A stretch of 64,000 nt of DNA from Arthrobacter sp. ov118 (lineage in GTDB: Bacteria > Actinomycetota > Actinomycetes > Actinomycetales > Micrococcaceae). The translations under genes were made by a program, and so were the position numbers. The stretch's first letter is position 1; every line of letters starts with the position of its first letter. The notes under the pieces were generated by a model that saw only the letters and a list, made by a program, of their open reading frames with translations, searched no databases and was not told the DNA's origin. Below, piece after piece: positions 33,951-41,710 of the stretch. The stretch covers positions 682,001 to 746,000 of the forward strand of contig NZ_FPAY01000001.1 of assembly GCF_900116495.1 (NCBI RefSeq), given 5' to 3'.

Positions 33951-34340
33951 TTAGAAACCCGAAGCTTCGGGCCCGAAGAGGAAGTCCTTGCCATGGGCCA
34001 CTGCCTTTTTGAAAGCGTCGTTCCGTAGTGCCACGAGCTGTTCAGCCCCGCTGGCCGACGGTTCCAGATACTCCGTGAAGCCCGGACGCAGTATCCAGAT
34101 GTCTCCGGCCGGCGGCAGGTAGAAGATGCCGAAGGAGCGGTGCTCGCTGTCATCGTCGGTCCAGATGGGAACCACCGCCAGCGCGGCGCCTGTGTCGATG
34201 TTGATCCACTGCGCACGGGGAACCGGCGCCTCCTGCGCCTCCGGGTCCAGGAACGGTGCCGTACCTTCGCCCCAGCGTTCCTCAAACCGTTCATGGAAGG
34301 CCGGCATCAGGTGTGAATCATAGCGGCGCCATGCACTCAT
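33951..34340 (-). CDS. Conserved-looking hypothetical protein, 129 residues
   Basis: I do not recognise the family. The protein is soluble and acidic, rich in Trp and aromatic residues (MSAWRRYDSHLMPAFHERFEERWG, read in parts), with no signal peptide or membrane segment. An AAGGAG ribosome site precedes ATG 34340 with good spacing, and codon use matches neighbours, which supports it being real. It lies beside the DnaJ-like and Hsp20 genes, so a stress-related role is possible but unproven. Confidence 0.75.
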   Translation of the reverse strand: MSAWRRYDSHLMPAFHERFEERWGEGTAPFLDPEAQEAPVPRAQWINIDTGAALAVVPIWTDDDSEHRSFGIFYLPPAGDIWILRPGFTEYLEPSASGAEQLVALRNDAFKKAVAHGKDFLFGPEASGF

Positions 34341-34409
34341 GGCCCATCTCCTTCATCTTGATCTGTCGGGCGGCTGATTTTCAGGACACTGTCTCTCGGG
34401 TCAGTGCTC

Positions 34410-34838
34410 TCACGGGCGCCTCTCCCACCGCACGGGAGAGACCCGAAGCAGTGGACCGCGGTGCCTGATGATGCGCACGGGGATTTCCTGGGGACCTTGC
34501 GGCGCTGGTGGCGCCTTGCCCATAGCTGCCTGTTCCGCACGGTCATAGTCAGCCCTGGTTCGCGGATTCCTAAGCACAGCAAACGCGGCCAAAAGACCGC
34601 GGGCATCCTCACTGCCGGAGCCGCCGGACGGGCCGACGTCGGGATGCCGTTGCCGTATTTGTGCACGGAAGGCGCGGCTGATTTCCTGCTGGCTCGCGCC
34701 GGGCAAGATGTGCAGCGCGGCGTAGTACCCGCGGGAGTCGGGATGCGGTGGCGGAAGGTGCTGGGCTGCGGGGCCGGTCGACGTCGCGGCCCCCGGATTG
34801 AGTTGGCCAGGATTGGGCTGGTCCGGGTTGAGTTCCAT
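34410..34838 (-). CDS. J-domain (DnaJ-like) small protein
   Basis: A 142-residue protein with a disordered Pro/Asn/Gly-rich start (MELNPDQPNPGQLNPG), then a J-domain at about 35-100: YYAALHILPGASQQEISRAF, IRQRHPDVG with the essential HPD tripeptide, and LRNPRTRADYD. There is no Gly/Phe, zinc-finger or C-terminal substrate domain, so it is a type III J-protein that would direct DnaK. ATG 34838 follows GGAGGTGG; the longer frame to 35291 is not needed. The Hsp20 gene lies 122 bases upstream in the same direction; the two may form an operon. DnaK and GrpE are not in the window. Confidence 0.85.
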   Translation of the reverse strand: MELNPDQPNPGQLNPGAATSTGPAAQHLPPPHPDSRGYYAALHILPGASQQEISRAFRAQIRQRHPDVGPSGGSGSEDARGLLAAFAVLRNPRTRADYDRAEQAAMGKAPPAPQGPQEIPVRIIRHRGPLLRVSPVRWERRP

Positions 34839-34960
34839 GGTCCACCTCCGTGCTGCCCGGGAAATCCATCGGCGAGCCGGACAGAACGGCCGGCCGGCCG
34901 GGGCCGCACCGGGCAGGGCTGCCCTGCACCGGCGTGGGCCCCGGCCCCGCGTCCCTGCGG

Positions 34961-35389
34961 CTACTTGGCGATCTCGTGCATCTTCTCTTGCGGACGGGTG
35001 ATTTCGATCTTCCGCGGCTTGGCCTGCTCGGCAACGGGGATGCGGATCGTCAGGACGCCGTCTGCATAGTTCGCCTTGACGTGCTCGGTATCCAGCGTGT
35101 CGCCGAGGATCAGCTGGCGGCTGAAGACGCCGCGCGGGCGCTCTGACACTGTCAGCTCGACATTGGGTTGCGTCGTGTCCCGGCGTTCCGCCCGGACGGT
35201 GAGAACGTTGCGCTCGATGTCGAGTCCGATTGAGTCGACTTCGACGCCGGGCAGATCGAACGCGACGACGAATTCGCCGTCTTCCTGCCACGCGTCCATG
35301 GGCATCGCCGCGGGCCGCGCCGTGGTCCCGAACACCTGCTGGGCGAGCCGGTCAAAGTCACGGAACGGGTCCGTACGCATCAACATCAT
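34961..35389 (-). CDS. Small heat-shock protein, Hsp20/alpha-crystallin family
   Basis: A 142-residue ATP-independent chaperone that holds unfolding proteins. The alpha-crystallin domain spans about 40-130, with FDLPGVEVDSIGLDIERNVLTVRAER, VFSRQLILGD and the terminal ADGVLTIRIPV signature; a short C-terminal tail has KPRKIEI, an I-x-I-type motif used for oligomerisation. ATG 35389 follows AAGGAG; two more in-frame ATGs lie close by. It is divergent from an HspR-like MerR regulator, the usual controller of such genes in actinobacteria. Confidence 0.92.
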   Translation of the reverse strand: MMLMRTDPFRDFDRLAQQVFGTTARPAAMPMDAWQEDGEFVVAFDLPGVEVDSIGLDIERNVLTVRAERRDTTQPNVELTVSERPRGVFSRQLILGDTLDTEHVKANYADGVLTIRIPVAEQAKPRKIEITRPQEKMHEIAK

Positions 35390-35529
35390 TTCCCACTCCT
35401 TCACTGTGAGTTTGCCTACTTTTTCTCTCCGATCCACCGCGCTCTTTCTATGGTGGTGGATATAGATTTTTTATAGCACTGGTGACACACTGATGCAAGG
35501 GCATTATTCAACTCGGTTGGAGGGAAGAC

Positions 35530-35817
35530 ATGGCAAACCGCGAGGCGGGCGCGGCCGTGTACGCGATCTCCGTCGTGGCCGAGCTGGTGGGCACCGGGCA
35601 GCAGAACATCCGGCTGTACGAGCGGCGCGGACTACTCACCCCGGAGCGCACCGCGGGCGGCACGCGGCAGTACAGCGAGGGCGACCTCGAGGTGCTGCGC
35701 CGGATCGGCAAGCTCCTCGACGAGGGCCTGAACCTGGCCGGCGTCGCTAAAGTGCTGGAGCTCGAGGCGGCGAACGCGAGGCTGGCGGCAGAACTCCGGA
35801 GGCTCCGCTCGCGCTGA
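35530..35817 (+). CDS. MerR-family regulator, HspR-like
   Basis: A 95-residue protein with a MerR-type winged helix-turn-helix: YAISVVAELVGTGQQNIRLYERRGLLTPERT read in parts (about 11-42), then GGTRQYSEGDLEVLRRIGKLLDEGLNLAGV. The Gln-Gln-Asn-Ile-Arg-Leu-Tyr-Glu stretch is typical of HspR, which represses dnaK and hsp20 genes. A short coiled-coil tail (LELEAANARLAAELRRL) follows. GGAGGG precedes ATG 35530. I searched the 140-bp gap to hsp20 for the HAIR operator CTTGAGT-N7-ACTCAAG and did not find a match. Confidence 0.88.
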   Translation: MANREAGAAVYAISVVAELVGTGQQNIRLYERRGLLTPERTAGGTRQYSEGDLEVLRRIGKLLDEGLNLAGVAKVLELEAANARLAAELRRLRSR

Positions 35818-35822
35818 AACGG

Positions 35823-35890
35823 CGAATTCGCCGGAAACTGTCGAGGTCGCCGTTCAGCAACAGCGATTTCGACGGTTTCCGGCGAATTCG
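35823..35890. repeat. Long palindromic element, family P1 copy 1 (bidirectional terminator?)
   Basis: Arms 35823-35850 and 35863-35890 pair over 28 bp; the three differences are all G-U compatible in RNA. The arms contain CGAATTCGCCGGAAAC. It lies 5 bases after the hspR stop and 22 bases from the convergent PAP2 gene end. A related element is at 63494-63561, also between convergent genes. Confidence 0.85.
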
Positions 35891-35912
35891 GCGGTGGGGC
35901 GGGCGGCGGCCG

Positions 35913-36695
35913 CTACTCCCGGGACTTCTCCGCCGTCGAGAGCGTCCCGGTGACCTGCTCGCCCGGAATCCTGGCGGTGCGCCACGTGTCCACTGCGATA
36001 GTGGCGCCGAGCACCACAAGCGAGATCGCCAAAGCGCTGAGGGCATCCGTCATCCAGTGGTAGCCAAGATAGAGCCGGCTGACCCCGGCGAAGAAGATGC
36101 CAATCCCAGCCACGATGAAGGCGACGACGGCGGCCCCCGGGTTCTTCCGGCGCGAAAAGACCAGGTACGTGGTGACCAGCAGGAAGTCGCACGCCCCCAG
36201 GACGTGACCCGACGGGAAGGAGAACGTGGTGTCTGCCCCGAACAGCATCAGGTTTATGGGAGGCCGGTGGCGCTCCACAATGTGGCCGATCAGCTGCGCC
36301 AGGATCACGCCGGTCAGCATGGCGGCGGCAAGGAGCATCGGACGCCAGGCGTGTTTGGCGGCGATGCCCCAGGCCACTGTCACGATCAGGACGATTATGG
36401 GTAGGCCGATGGGTCCGAAGACGATCGCGAGGATGATCATGATTGTGGTGGTGGGTTCCCCGCGCAGGGTCAGGAGCCAGGTCCGTACGGGCTCGTCAGC
36501 CGAGGAGAGGCCGTCGTGCTGCACTACACTCGCCAGAATCACGCAGAACATCACGACCCCAACGACCACCAGCGCCACGGCGATGCGGTAGAGATTCCTG
36601 CGGGCGTCCGCGCTCATGAACCGTTCTTCCACCACGAACTTCTCGTGGAACACTCGCCACCGGCCCTGCGACTTCCCCGTTTGCTCCTGTGCCAT
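35913..36695 (-). CDS. PAP2-family membrane phosphatase
   Basis: A 260-residue integral membrane protein with about six hydrophobic helices after a charged cytoplasmic N-terminus. The three acid-phosphatase motifs are present: KxxxxxxRP-like ERHRPP near 143, PSGHVLG near 164, and SRLYLGYHWMTD near 207-218, with His residues in the last two motifs. It would dephosphorylate a lipid phosphate, such as undecaprenyl pyrophosphate or phosphatidate, on the outer face (family knowledge; substrate not determined). ATG 36695 has a moderate upstream site. Its end is convergent with hspR and separated by palindrome P1. Confidence 0.9.
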   Translation of the reverse strand: MAQEQTGKSQGRWRVFHEKFVVEERFMSADARRNLYRIAVALVVVGVVMFCVILASVVQHDGLSSADEPVRTWLLTLRGEPTTTIMIILAIVFGPIGLPIIVLIVTVAWGIAAKHAWRPMLLAAAMLTGVILAQLIGHIVERHRPPINLMLFGADTTFSFPSGHVLGACDFLLVTTYLVFSRRKNPGAAVVAFIVAGIGIFFAGVSRLYLGYHWMTDALSALAISLVVLGATIAVDTWRTARIPGEQVTGTLSTAEKSRE

Positions 36696-36948
36696 GATCC
36701 CGTTTCCGCCTCTACAGTTCTGGACATCCTCTGCTGAAGATTATCCCGCTTTGGCCGCTCCGGGGCCCTTGGGGTGCCCGGCGACCACAGTGAAGCATAG
36801 AGCCGCAGGTCAGTGCGGTGAGCGGCGTTGCGGCGCAGTTTCCGGACTGAAAGCGCTTCCGGTGGTGATTTGACGCCCCTATAAATATGACGTTAGTGTC
36901 GCTTCGACTATTGGGGCCGACAACAAGTACTCCAAGAAAGATCGTGCA

Positions 36949-37158
36949 ATGACAACAACCATCGAGACCATCGAGATCCAAGTCGACAGCCGACGCGTGC
37001 TGGACGAGCGGCTAGAAGAGGCCGTGCGCGGACTCCAGGAGGTCGCCATGGTCGCCGGAACCCACGGCATCCTGCTCACCCGGCACAAGCCCGGGCACTA
37101 CACGGCAGCATTGTCCGACCAGGTTCCTTTCGGCATGACCCGGGAACTCGTCCACTAA
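36949..37158 (+). CDS. Small hypothetical protein, 69 residues
   Basis: Sequence MTTTIETIEIQVDSRR, then a helix-forming DERLEEAVRGLQEVAMV and HGILLTRHKPGHYTAAL. No family recognised. No strong ribosome site precedes the ATG, but codon use is normal and a strong terminator (37207-37252) follows 49 bases after the stop, which supports a real single-gene unit. Confidence 0.6.
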   Translation: MTTTIETIEIQVDSRRVLDERLEEAVRGLQEVAMVAGTHGILLTRHKPGHYTAALSDQVPFGMTRELVH

Positions 37159-37206
37159 CAGGATGAGGCGCCCACGGGATCCTGAGGATCCGGGGTACAC
37201 AAGACC

Positions 37207-37252
37207 AGGTCCCGGGTGGCTGAGCATAGACTCGCCGCCCGGGACCTTTTTT
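37207..37252 (+). terminator. Strong terminator after the 69-residue gene
   Basis: AGGTCCCGGGTGGC (37207-37220) pairs with GCCGCCCGGGACCT (37234-37247) over 14 bp with one G-U pair, and the right arm ends in six Ts. Confidence 0.9.
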
Positions 37253-37261
37253 GCACCACAA

Positions 37262-37327
37262 CGCGGGGTCATTTAGCGCCCAATGAGGGCCGCGAAGGGA
37301 CGCCACGTGACCCCGCCTTGCTTGGTT
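37262..37327. repeat. Palindromic element, family P2 copy 1
   Basis: Imperfect inverted repeat centred near 37290: GCGGGGTCATTTAGCGCCC on the left, and GGGACGCCACGTGACCCCGC on the right, followed by CTTGCTTGG. A second copy at 45821-45886 shares TTAGCGCCCAATGAGGGC and the GTGACCCCGC-TTGCTTGG tail. Both copies lie between convergent genes. Confidence 0.8.
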
Positions 37328-37368
37328 AGCGGGAAGTCCCTAGCTCACCCGTTGGGCCCGGTCACCCG

Positions 37369-37446
37369 TCATGGCCGGATCAGCAGTCATGGCCGGGTCC
37401 CCCGTCATGGCCGGGTCACCCATCATGGCCGGGTCACCAGTCATGG
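37369..37446 (-). repeat. Five 18-bp tandem repeats spanning the 3' end of manD
   Basis: TCATGGCCGG-type units begin at 37369, 37387, 37405, 37423 and 37441, exactly 18 bp apart. The unit nearest the gene contains the last manD codons and the TGA stop, so the array looks like duplication of the gene's 3' end into the downstream region. Several units keep an in-frame TGA; readthrough would add only a few residues. Confidence 0.88.
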
Positions 37447-38663
37447 ACGGTGCCGTCGACGAGGCGGTTGTAGGGCAGGTAGGCCTGCTGGTAGGGGAAC
37501 GCGGCGGCGGCTTCCTCGTTGAACTCGACGCCGATGCCGGGCTTGTCGCCCGGGTGCAGGTACCCGTCGGTGAACGTCATGGACTGCTCGAAGACCTCGT
37601 TGGTCTTGTCCGAGTGCTGCATGTATTCCTGGATGCCGTAGTTGTGGATCGCCAGGCCCACGTGCAGCTGCGCGGCGAACCCGACCGGGGAGATGTCGGT
37701 GGGGCCGTGGAAGCCGGACTTGATCTGGTACTGCGCGGCGAAGTCCATCACCTTCTTCAGCGGGCTGATCCCGCCGAAGTGCGTGGACGCGGCCCGGACG
37801 TAGTCGATCAGCTGTTCCTTGATGATGGTCTGGAAGTCGTACACGGTGTTAAAGATCTCGCCGATGGCCAGCGGCGTGGTGGTGTGCGAACGGACCAGCC
37901 GCAGCGCCTCCTGGTTCTCGGCCGGGGTGCAGTCCTCGAGCCAGAACAGGTCGTAGGGCTCCAGCGCCTTGCCCAGCTTCGCGGCCTGGATCGGGGTCAT
38001 CCGGTGGTGCCCGTCGTGCAGCAGCGGCAGTTCCGGGCCGAACTCGTTCCGGACCGCCTCGAACACGGTGGGCAGGTGGCGCAGGTAGGCGCGGGTGTCC
38101 CAGTCCTCCTCCTGCGGGAACGCCCCGCGCCCGGCGGGCTCGTAGTCGTACCGCTCCCCGGAGGCCTGGGCCTGTGCGGCGACGCCGTACACGGCCTTGA
38201 TCCCGGGGACCGCGGTCTGGATCCGGATCGACTTGTAGCCCAGCTCCAGGTGCTCCCGGACCGAATCGAACAGCGACGGGAGGTCCGCGCCGGACGCGTG
38301 CCCGTACGCGCGCAGCCCGTTCCGGGACGCCCCGCCGAGCAGCTGGTAGACCGGCATCCCGGCCAGCTTGCCCTTGATGTCCCACAGCGCCATGTCCACC
38401 GCGGCGATCGCGGCCATCGTCACCGGCCCGCGCCGCCAGTACGAGGACCGGTACAGGAACTGCCAGGTGTCCTCGATCCGGTGCGGATCCTTGCCGATCA
38501 GCAGCTGCGCGACGTGCTCCTTCAGGTACGCGGCCACGGCCAGCTCGCGGCCGTTCAGCGTCGCGTCGCCGATCCCGGTCACGCCGTCCTCCGTGGTGAT
38601 CCGCAAGGTCACGAAGTTCCGGGAGGGGCTGGTCACGAAGACTTCAGCGGCAATGATTTTCAC
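37434..38663 (-). CDS. manD: D-mannonate dehydratase, enolase superfamily (ManD/RspA type)
   Basis: Dehydrates D-mannonate (or D-gluconate in some members) to 2-keto-3-deoxygluconate with Mg2+. The 409-residue protein matches ManD length. Motifs: SSYWRRGPVTMAAIAAVDMALWDIKGK near 76-102, PLLHDGHHRMTP near 210 with the Asp ligand and catalytic His, FWLEDC near 237 and AIGEIF near 263 with Glu ligands, and SGFHGPTDISPVG near 310. GTG 38663 follows AAGGAC. It is the last gene of the sugar-acid operon, with 129 bases before it. The stop lies inside an 18-bp tandem array. Confidence 0.92.
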   Translation of the reverse strand: MKIIAAEVFVTSPSRNFVTLRITTEDGVTGIGDATLNGRELAVAAYLKEHVAQLLIGKDPHRIEDTWQFLYRSSYWRRGPVTMAAIAAVDMALWDIKGKLAGMPVYQLLGGASRNGLRAYGHASGADLPSLFDSVREHLELGYKSIRIQTAVPGIKAVYGVAAQAQASGERYDYEPAGRGAFPQEEDWDTRAYLRHLPTVFEAVRNEFGPELPLLHDGHHRMTPIQAAKLGKALEPYDLFWLEDCTPAENQEALRLVRSHTTTPLAIGEIFNTVYDFQTIIKEQLIDYVRAASTHFGGISPLKKVMDFAAQYQIKSGFHGPTDISPVGFAAQLHVGLAIHNYGIQEYMQHSDKTNEVFEQSMTFTDGYLHPGDKPGIGVEFNEEAAAAFPYQQAYLPYNRLVDGTVHDW

Positions 38664-38792
38664 AACAGGTCCTTCTCTGGGTTGTCGGGGGCTTTCCACG
38701 GCGGGATTAAGCACGGGGGGATCTCAACAGGGGGATTGAAGACGGCCGGGCAGGGTGTATGGACGGGGTGTGTGCGGGGCTATGCGCGCTGC

Positions 38793-39830
38793 TCAGCGCT
38801 GGGTGGTTCCGCTCGACGTGGTGCCGAGGAGTGCCAGCTCCGCACGGCCGGGCAGGCCCTCCCAGTCCCCCGCGGTGCTGACGGCGAAGGCTCCCGCCAG
38901 GGCGCCGCGCTGCAGGCGGCCGGCGACGTCTTCGCCGTCGAGCAGTGCCGAAAGGTAGCCGGCGGTGAAGGCGTCCCCGGCGCCCACGGTATCGATGCTG
39001 GTCACCGGCACGGCGGGTTGATCCCAGCGGCCGCGAGCGGTGTGGGCGGCGGCGCCGGCAGCTCCGCGCTTGACCACAACTTCACGGACCCCTCGGCCAA
39101 GGAGCTCCGCCGCCATGGCCTCCTCGCTGTCGGCGAGGCCAGCCGCAGTGGCGCCGGCCTCCGCCGCCTTTGTGCCGGCGGCCCGGACGGGGTCGGATGC
39201 CACGAGATCGAGCTCGTCGTCCGAGGCGATCACGATGCTGGCGTGCCGGGCCAGCGGCGCCAGCACGGCACGTGCTTGTTCACGGGACCAGAGCTTGCCG
39301 CGGTAGTTGACGTCCAGGGAGACTTCCATTCCTTCTGCGGCGGCCCGCTCTGCCGCATACTCCACGGCCTTTTGGGCGTCCGGGCTGAGGGCGGCAGTGA
39401 TTCCGGTCAGGTGCAGGATCCGGGCCCCGGCCGTCAAGGCGCGGTCCAGGTCCTCCCGGTTGAGGGTGGACCCGGCGGATCCGGCGCGGTAGTAGAAGGC
39501 CCGGGTGACGTCGGCCGTGCGTTGCTCGAGGAACATCACTCCGGTGTTCCGGGCGGCGTCAATCCGGTGCCGCAGCCCGATCCCCTCGGCGCGCAGCTGC
39601 CGCAGGATGAACTCGCCATGTGGATCGGCGCCGACCACCCCGGCCCAGGTAACGCTGTGCCCGAGCCGGGCGACCCCCACCGCCACGTTCGATTCGGCCC
39701 CGGCCACGTGCATGCCCAGACTGCCTCCGGCCGACAGCGGACCTGCGGACCGCAAAGAGACCATGGACTCTCCGAGGGTCAGAAGGTCAACGGCCCGGGG
39801 GGCCGAAGCGGGACTGGCGGCGGCCGTCAC
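38793..39830 (-). CDS. kdgK: PfkB-family 2-keto-3-deoxygluconate kinase
   Basis: Phosphorylates 2-keto-3-deoxy-sugar acid to the 6-phosphate. The 345-residue protein has the ribokinase fold: LLTLGESMVSLRSAGPL near 16, HVAGAESNVAVGVARLG near 42-58, and the anion hole/catalytic loop IDTVGAGDAFTAGYL near 280-295 with the catalytic Asp. GTG 39830 overlaps the eda stop by 4 bases (GTGA), so the two are translationally coupled. The substrate is inferred from position between eda and the dehydratase genes. A 2-keto-3-deoxygalactonate kinase activity is the alternative. Confidence 0.9.
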   Translation of the reverse strand: MTAAASPASAPRAVDLLTLGESMVSLRSAGPLSAGGSLGMHVAGAESNVAVGVARLGHSVTWAGVVGADPHGEFILRQLRAEGIGLRHRIDAARNTGVMFLEQRTADVTRAFYYRAGSAGSTLNREDLDRALTAGARILHLTGITAALSPDAQKAVEYAAERAAAEGMEVSLDVNYRGKLWSREQARAVLAPLARHASIVIASDDELDLVASDPVRAAGTKAAEAGATAAGLADSEEAMAAELLGRGVREVVVKRGAAGAAAHTARGRWDQPAVPVTSIDTVGAGDAFTAGYLSALLDGEDVAGRLQRGALAGAFAVSTAGDWEGLPGRAELALLGTTSSGTTQR

Positions 39831-40501
39831 AGCGATATCTCCGCGCCGGCCCTCCGGCCGAACTCGGCGGCCAGGCCGACGAAGCCGCGGGCCCGCTCGC
39901 GCATCGCGGCGAGGTCGCCGCCGGAGCCCGCGTCGCCGAACAGCGGCCCGCCGAGCCCGACGGCAATGGCACCGGCTTCCCAGTAGCCCGTTGCCTCCCC
40001 GAGCCCGACGCCGCCGACGGCGATGAACGGGATCCCGGGGAAGGGATCACGCAGTGCCTTGAGGTAACCCGGTCCGCCGGCCGAGGCGGGGAACAACTTG
40101 ACGGCGGTGGCGCCGCGGTTCATGGCTTCGTGGGCCTCGCTGGGCGTGAATGCCCCGGCGAGCACGGGGATGCCCCTCCGGGCCGATTCGGCGATCGACT
40201 CCGCCAGCGATGGTGTCACGATGAATTGGCCGCCGGCCTCGGCGACGTCGTCGACATCCTGTACGGTCAGGACCGTCCCCGCGCCCACGAAGCAGCCGGC
40301 GGGGGCCCCTGCGCGGACCTCACGGATCGCCTCGAGGGCATCCGGGGTGGTCAGCGCGATTTCGACGAAGCGGAAGCCCTCCGCCATCGCCGCAAGCCCC
40401 GCCTTGGCGGCGGCTGCGCCGTCTGTGCCTCGCACGATTGCCACCAGCCGGGTCTCACAGATCCCGGCCAGCAGGAGTTCGGGGGTCAGGGTGTCTGCCA
40501 T
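39827..40501 (-). CDS. eda: KDPG/KDPGal aldolase
   Basis: Cleaves 2-keto-3-deoxy-6-phosphogluconate (or galactonate) to pyruvate and glyceraldehyde 3-phosphate through a Schiff base. The 224-residue protein shows RLVAIVRG near 18, RFVEIALTTPDALEAI near 45 with the catalytic Glu, FVGAGTVLT near 72, FIVTPSL near 95, and ATAVKLFPAS near 131-140 with the Schiff-base Lys. I use ATG 40501, preceded by AAGGAG; a longer frame starts at 40561. It is 53 bases after the dgoD stop. Confidence 0.93.
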   Translation of the reverse strand: MADTLTPELLLAGICETRLVAIVRGTDGAAAAKAGLAAMAEGFRFVEIALTTPDALEAIREVRAGAPAGCFVGAGTVLTVQDVDDVAEAGGQFIVTPSLAESIAESARRGIPVLAGAFTPSEAHEAMNRGATAVKLFPASAGGPGYLKALRDPFPGIPFIAVGGVGLGEATGYWEAGAIAVGLGGPLFGDAGSGGDLAAMRERARGFVGLAAEFGRRAGAEISL

Positions 40502-40554
40502 GTCAGGGTTCTCCTTGGTCGAGACGATCTGGTCCGGGTTCATGTTGCGGGCGC

Positions 40555-41703
40555 TCACCACTCGGCGAAGGCGCCGTCGGGGTGCCGCCAGACCGGACCC
40601 CGCCAGGCATGCCCGCGCTTATCCGCAGCGCGGACCGCGGCCTCATCGATCTCAATGCCGAGGCCTGGTCCGGTGAGCCTTTCGATGTGCCCGTTCACGA
40701 ACTTCAGTGGGGACTTGTCCACCACATAGTCCAGGACTTCTGCACCCTGGTTGTAGTGGATCCCGATGCTCTGCTCCTGGATCAGGAAGTTCGGTGTCGC
40801 GAAGCCCACCTGGAGGCAGGCGGCCAGGGCCAGCGGGCCCAGGGGGCAGTGCGGGGCGAGCTGGACCTCGTAGATTTCGGCCAGTGAGGCGATCTTGCGG
40901 ACCTCGGTGATCCCGCCGGCGTGGGAGAGGTCCGGCTGGGCCACGGCGATGCCTGCCTGAAGGGCGGGCAGGAATTCCTGGCGGCTGTAGAGCCGCTCCC
41001 CGGTGGAGACCGGCGTCGTCGTGGACGAGGTCAGTTCCCGCAACAGATGGGTGTTCTCCGGCACCACCGGTTCTTCCAGGAAGAAGGGCCGGAACGGTTC
41101 CAGCAGCGGCGCAACACGCCGGGCGTTGGCGAGGCTGAACCGGCCGTGGAAGTCGACGGCGACGTCGCGGTGGTCCCCGAGGACCTCGCGGGCGGCAGCC
41201 ACCCGGCGGACGACGCCGTCGAGCTCCGCCACGGAGGCGACCGGACTCATCCGGCCGCTGGCGTTCATCTTGACGGCGGTCAGCCCGACTTCCAGCTGGG
41301 CGCTGATCTGGTCGGCCACCTCGTTGGGCTCGTCCCCGCCCACCCAGCCGTACATGCGGATCCGGTCCCGGACATGGCCGCCCAGGAGCTGGTGGACCGG
41401 GGTGTTGAAGTGCTTGCCGGCGATGTCCCACAGGGCCTGGTCCAGCCCGGAGACGGCGCTGGCGAGGATCGGCCCGCCACGGTAGAACGAACCCTTGGTC
41501 ATGACCTGCCAGTGGTCCTCGATCCGGAGCGCGTCTTGGCCGATCAGCAGCTCGGAGAGCTGCTCGACGGCGGTGCGGACCGTTTCGCTGCGGCCTTCGC
41601 AGCTCGCCTCGCCCCAGCCGATGATCCCGCTGTCCGTCTCGATCCGGACGAAGAGCCAGCGCGGCGCGACGAGGAAGGTTTCAATCCTGCTGATGAGTGT
41701 CAT
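40555..41703 (-). CDS. dgoD: D-galactonate dehydratase-like enolase-superfamily enzyme
   Basis: Dehydrates D-galactonate to 2-keto-3-deoxygalactonate. The 382-residue protein has exactly the length of E. coli DgoD. Motifs: SFYRGGPILASAVSGLDQALWDIAGK near 88-113, VAVDFHGRFS near 182 (Asp ligand and His), FLEEPVVPENT near 208 (Glu ligand), STGERLYSRQEF near 233 (Glu ligand), and LAPHCPLGPLALAA near 284 with the catalytic His. ATG 41703 lies 8 bases after the permease stop. It and ManD feed the same kinase-aldolase pair. Confidence 0.92.
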   Translation of the reverse strand: MTLISRIETFLVAPRWLFVRIETDSGIIGWGEASCEGRSETVRTAVEQLSELLIGQDALRIEDHWQVMTKGSFYRGGPILASAVSGLDQALWDIAGKHFNTPVHQLLGGHVRDRIRMYGWVGGDEPNEVADQISAQLEVGLTAVKMNASGRMSPVASVAELDGVVRRVAAAREVLGDHRDVAVDFHGRFSLANARRVAPLLEPFRPFFLEEPVVPENTHLLRELTSSTTTPVSTGERLYSRQEFLPALQAGIAVAQPDLSHAGGITEVRKIASLAEIYEVQLAPHCPLGPLALAACLQVGFATPNFLIQEQSIGIHYNQGAEVLDYVVDKSPLKFVNGHIERLTGPGLGIEIDEAAVRAADKRGHAWRGPVWRHPDGAFAEW

Positions 41704-41710
41704 GTGCTGC

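Noticed and set aside
35390..35529. HAIR operator between hsp20 and hspR
   Set aside because: No sequence close to CTTGAGT-N7-ACTCAAG was found by reading both strands.
37371..39986. Long plus-strand frame opposite manD and kdgK (871 residues)
   Set aside because: It is antisense to two well-supported genes and has shadow composition.
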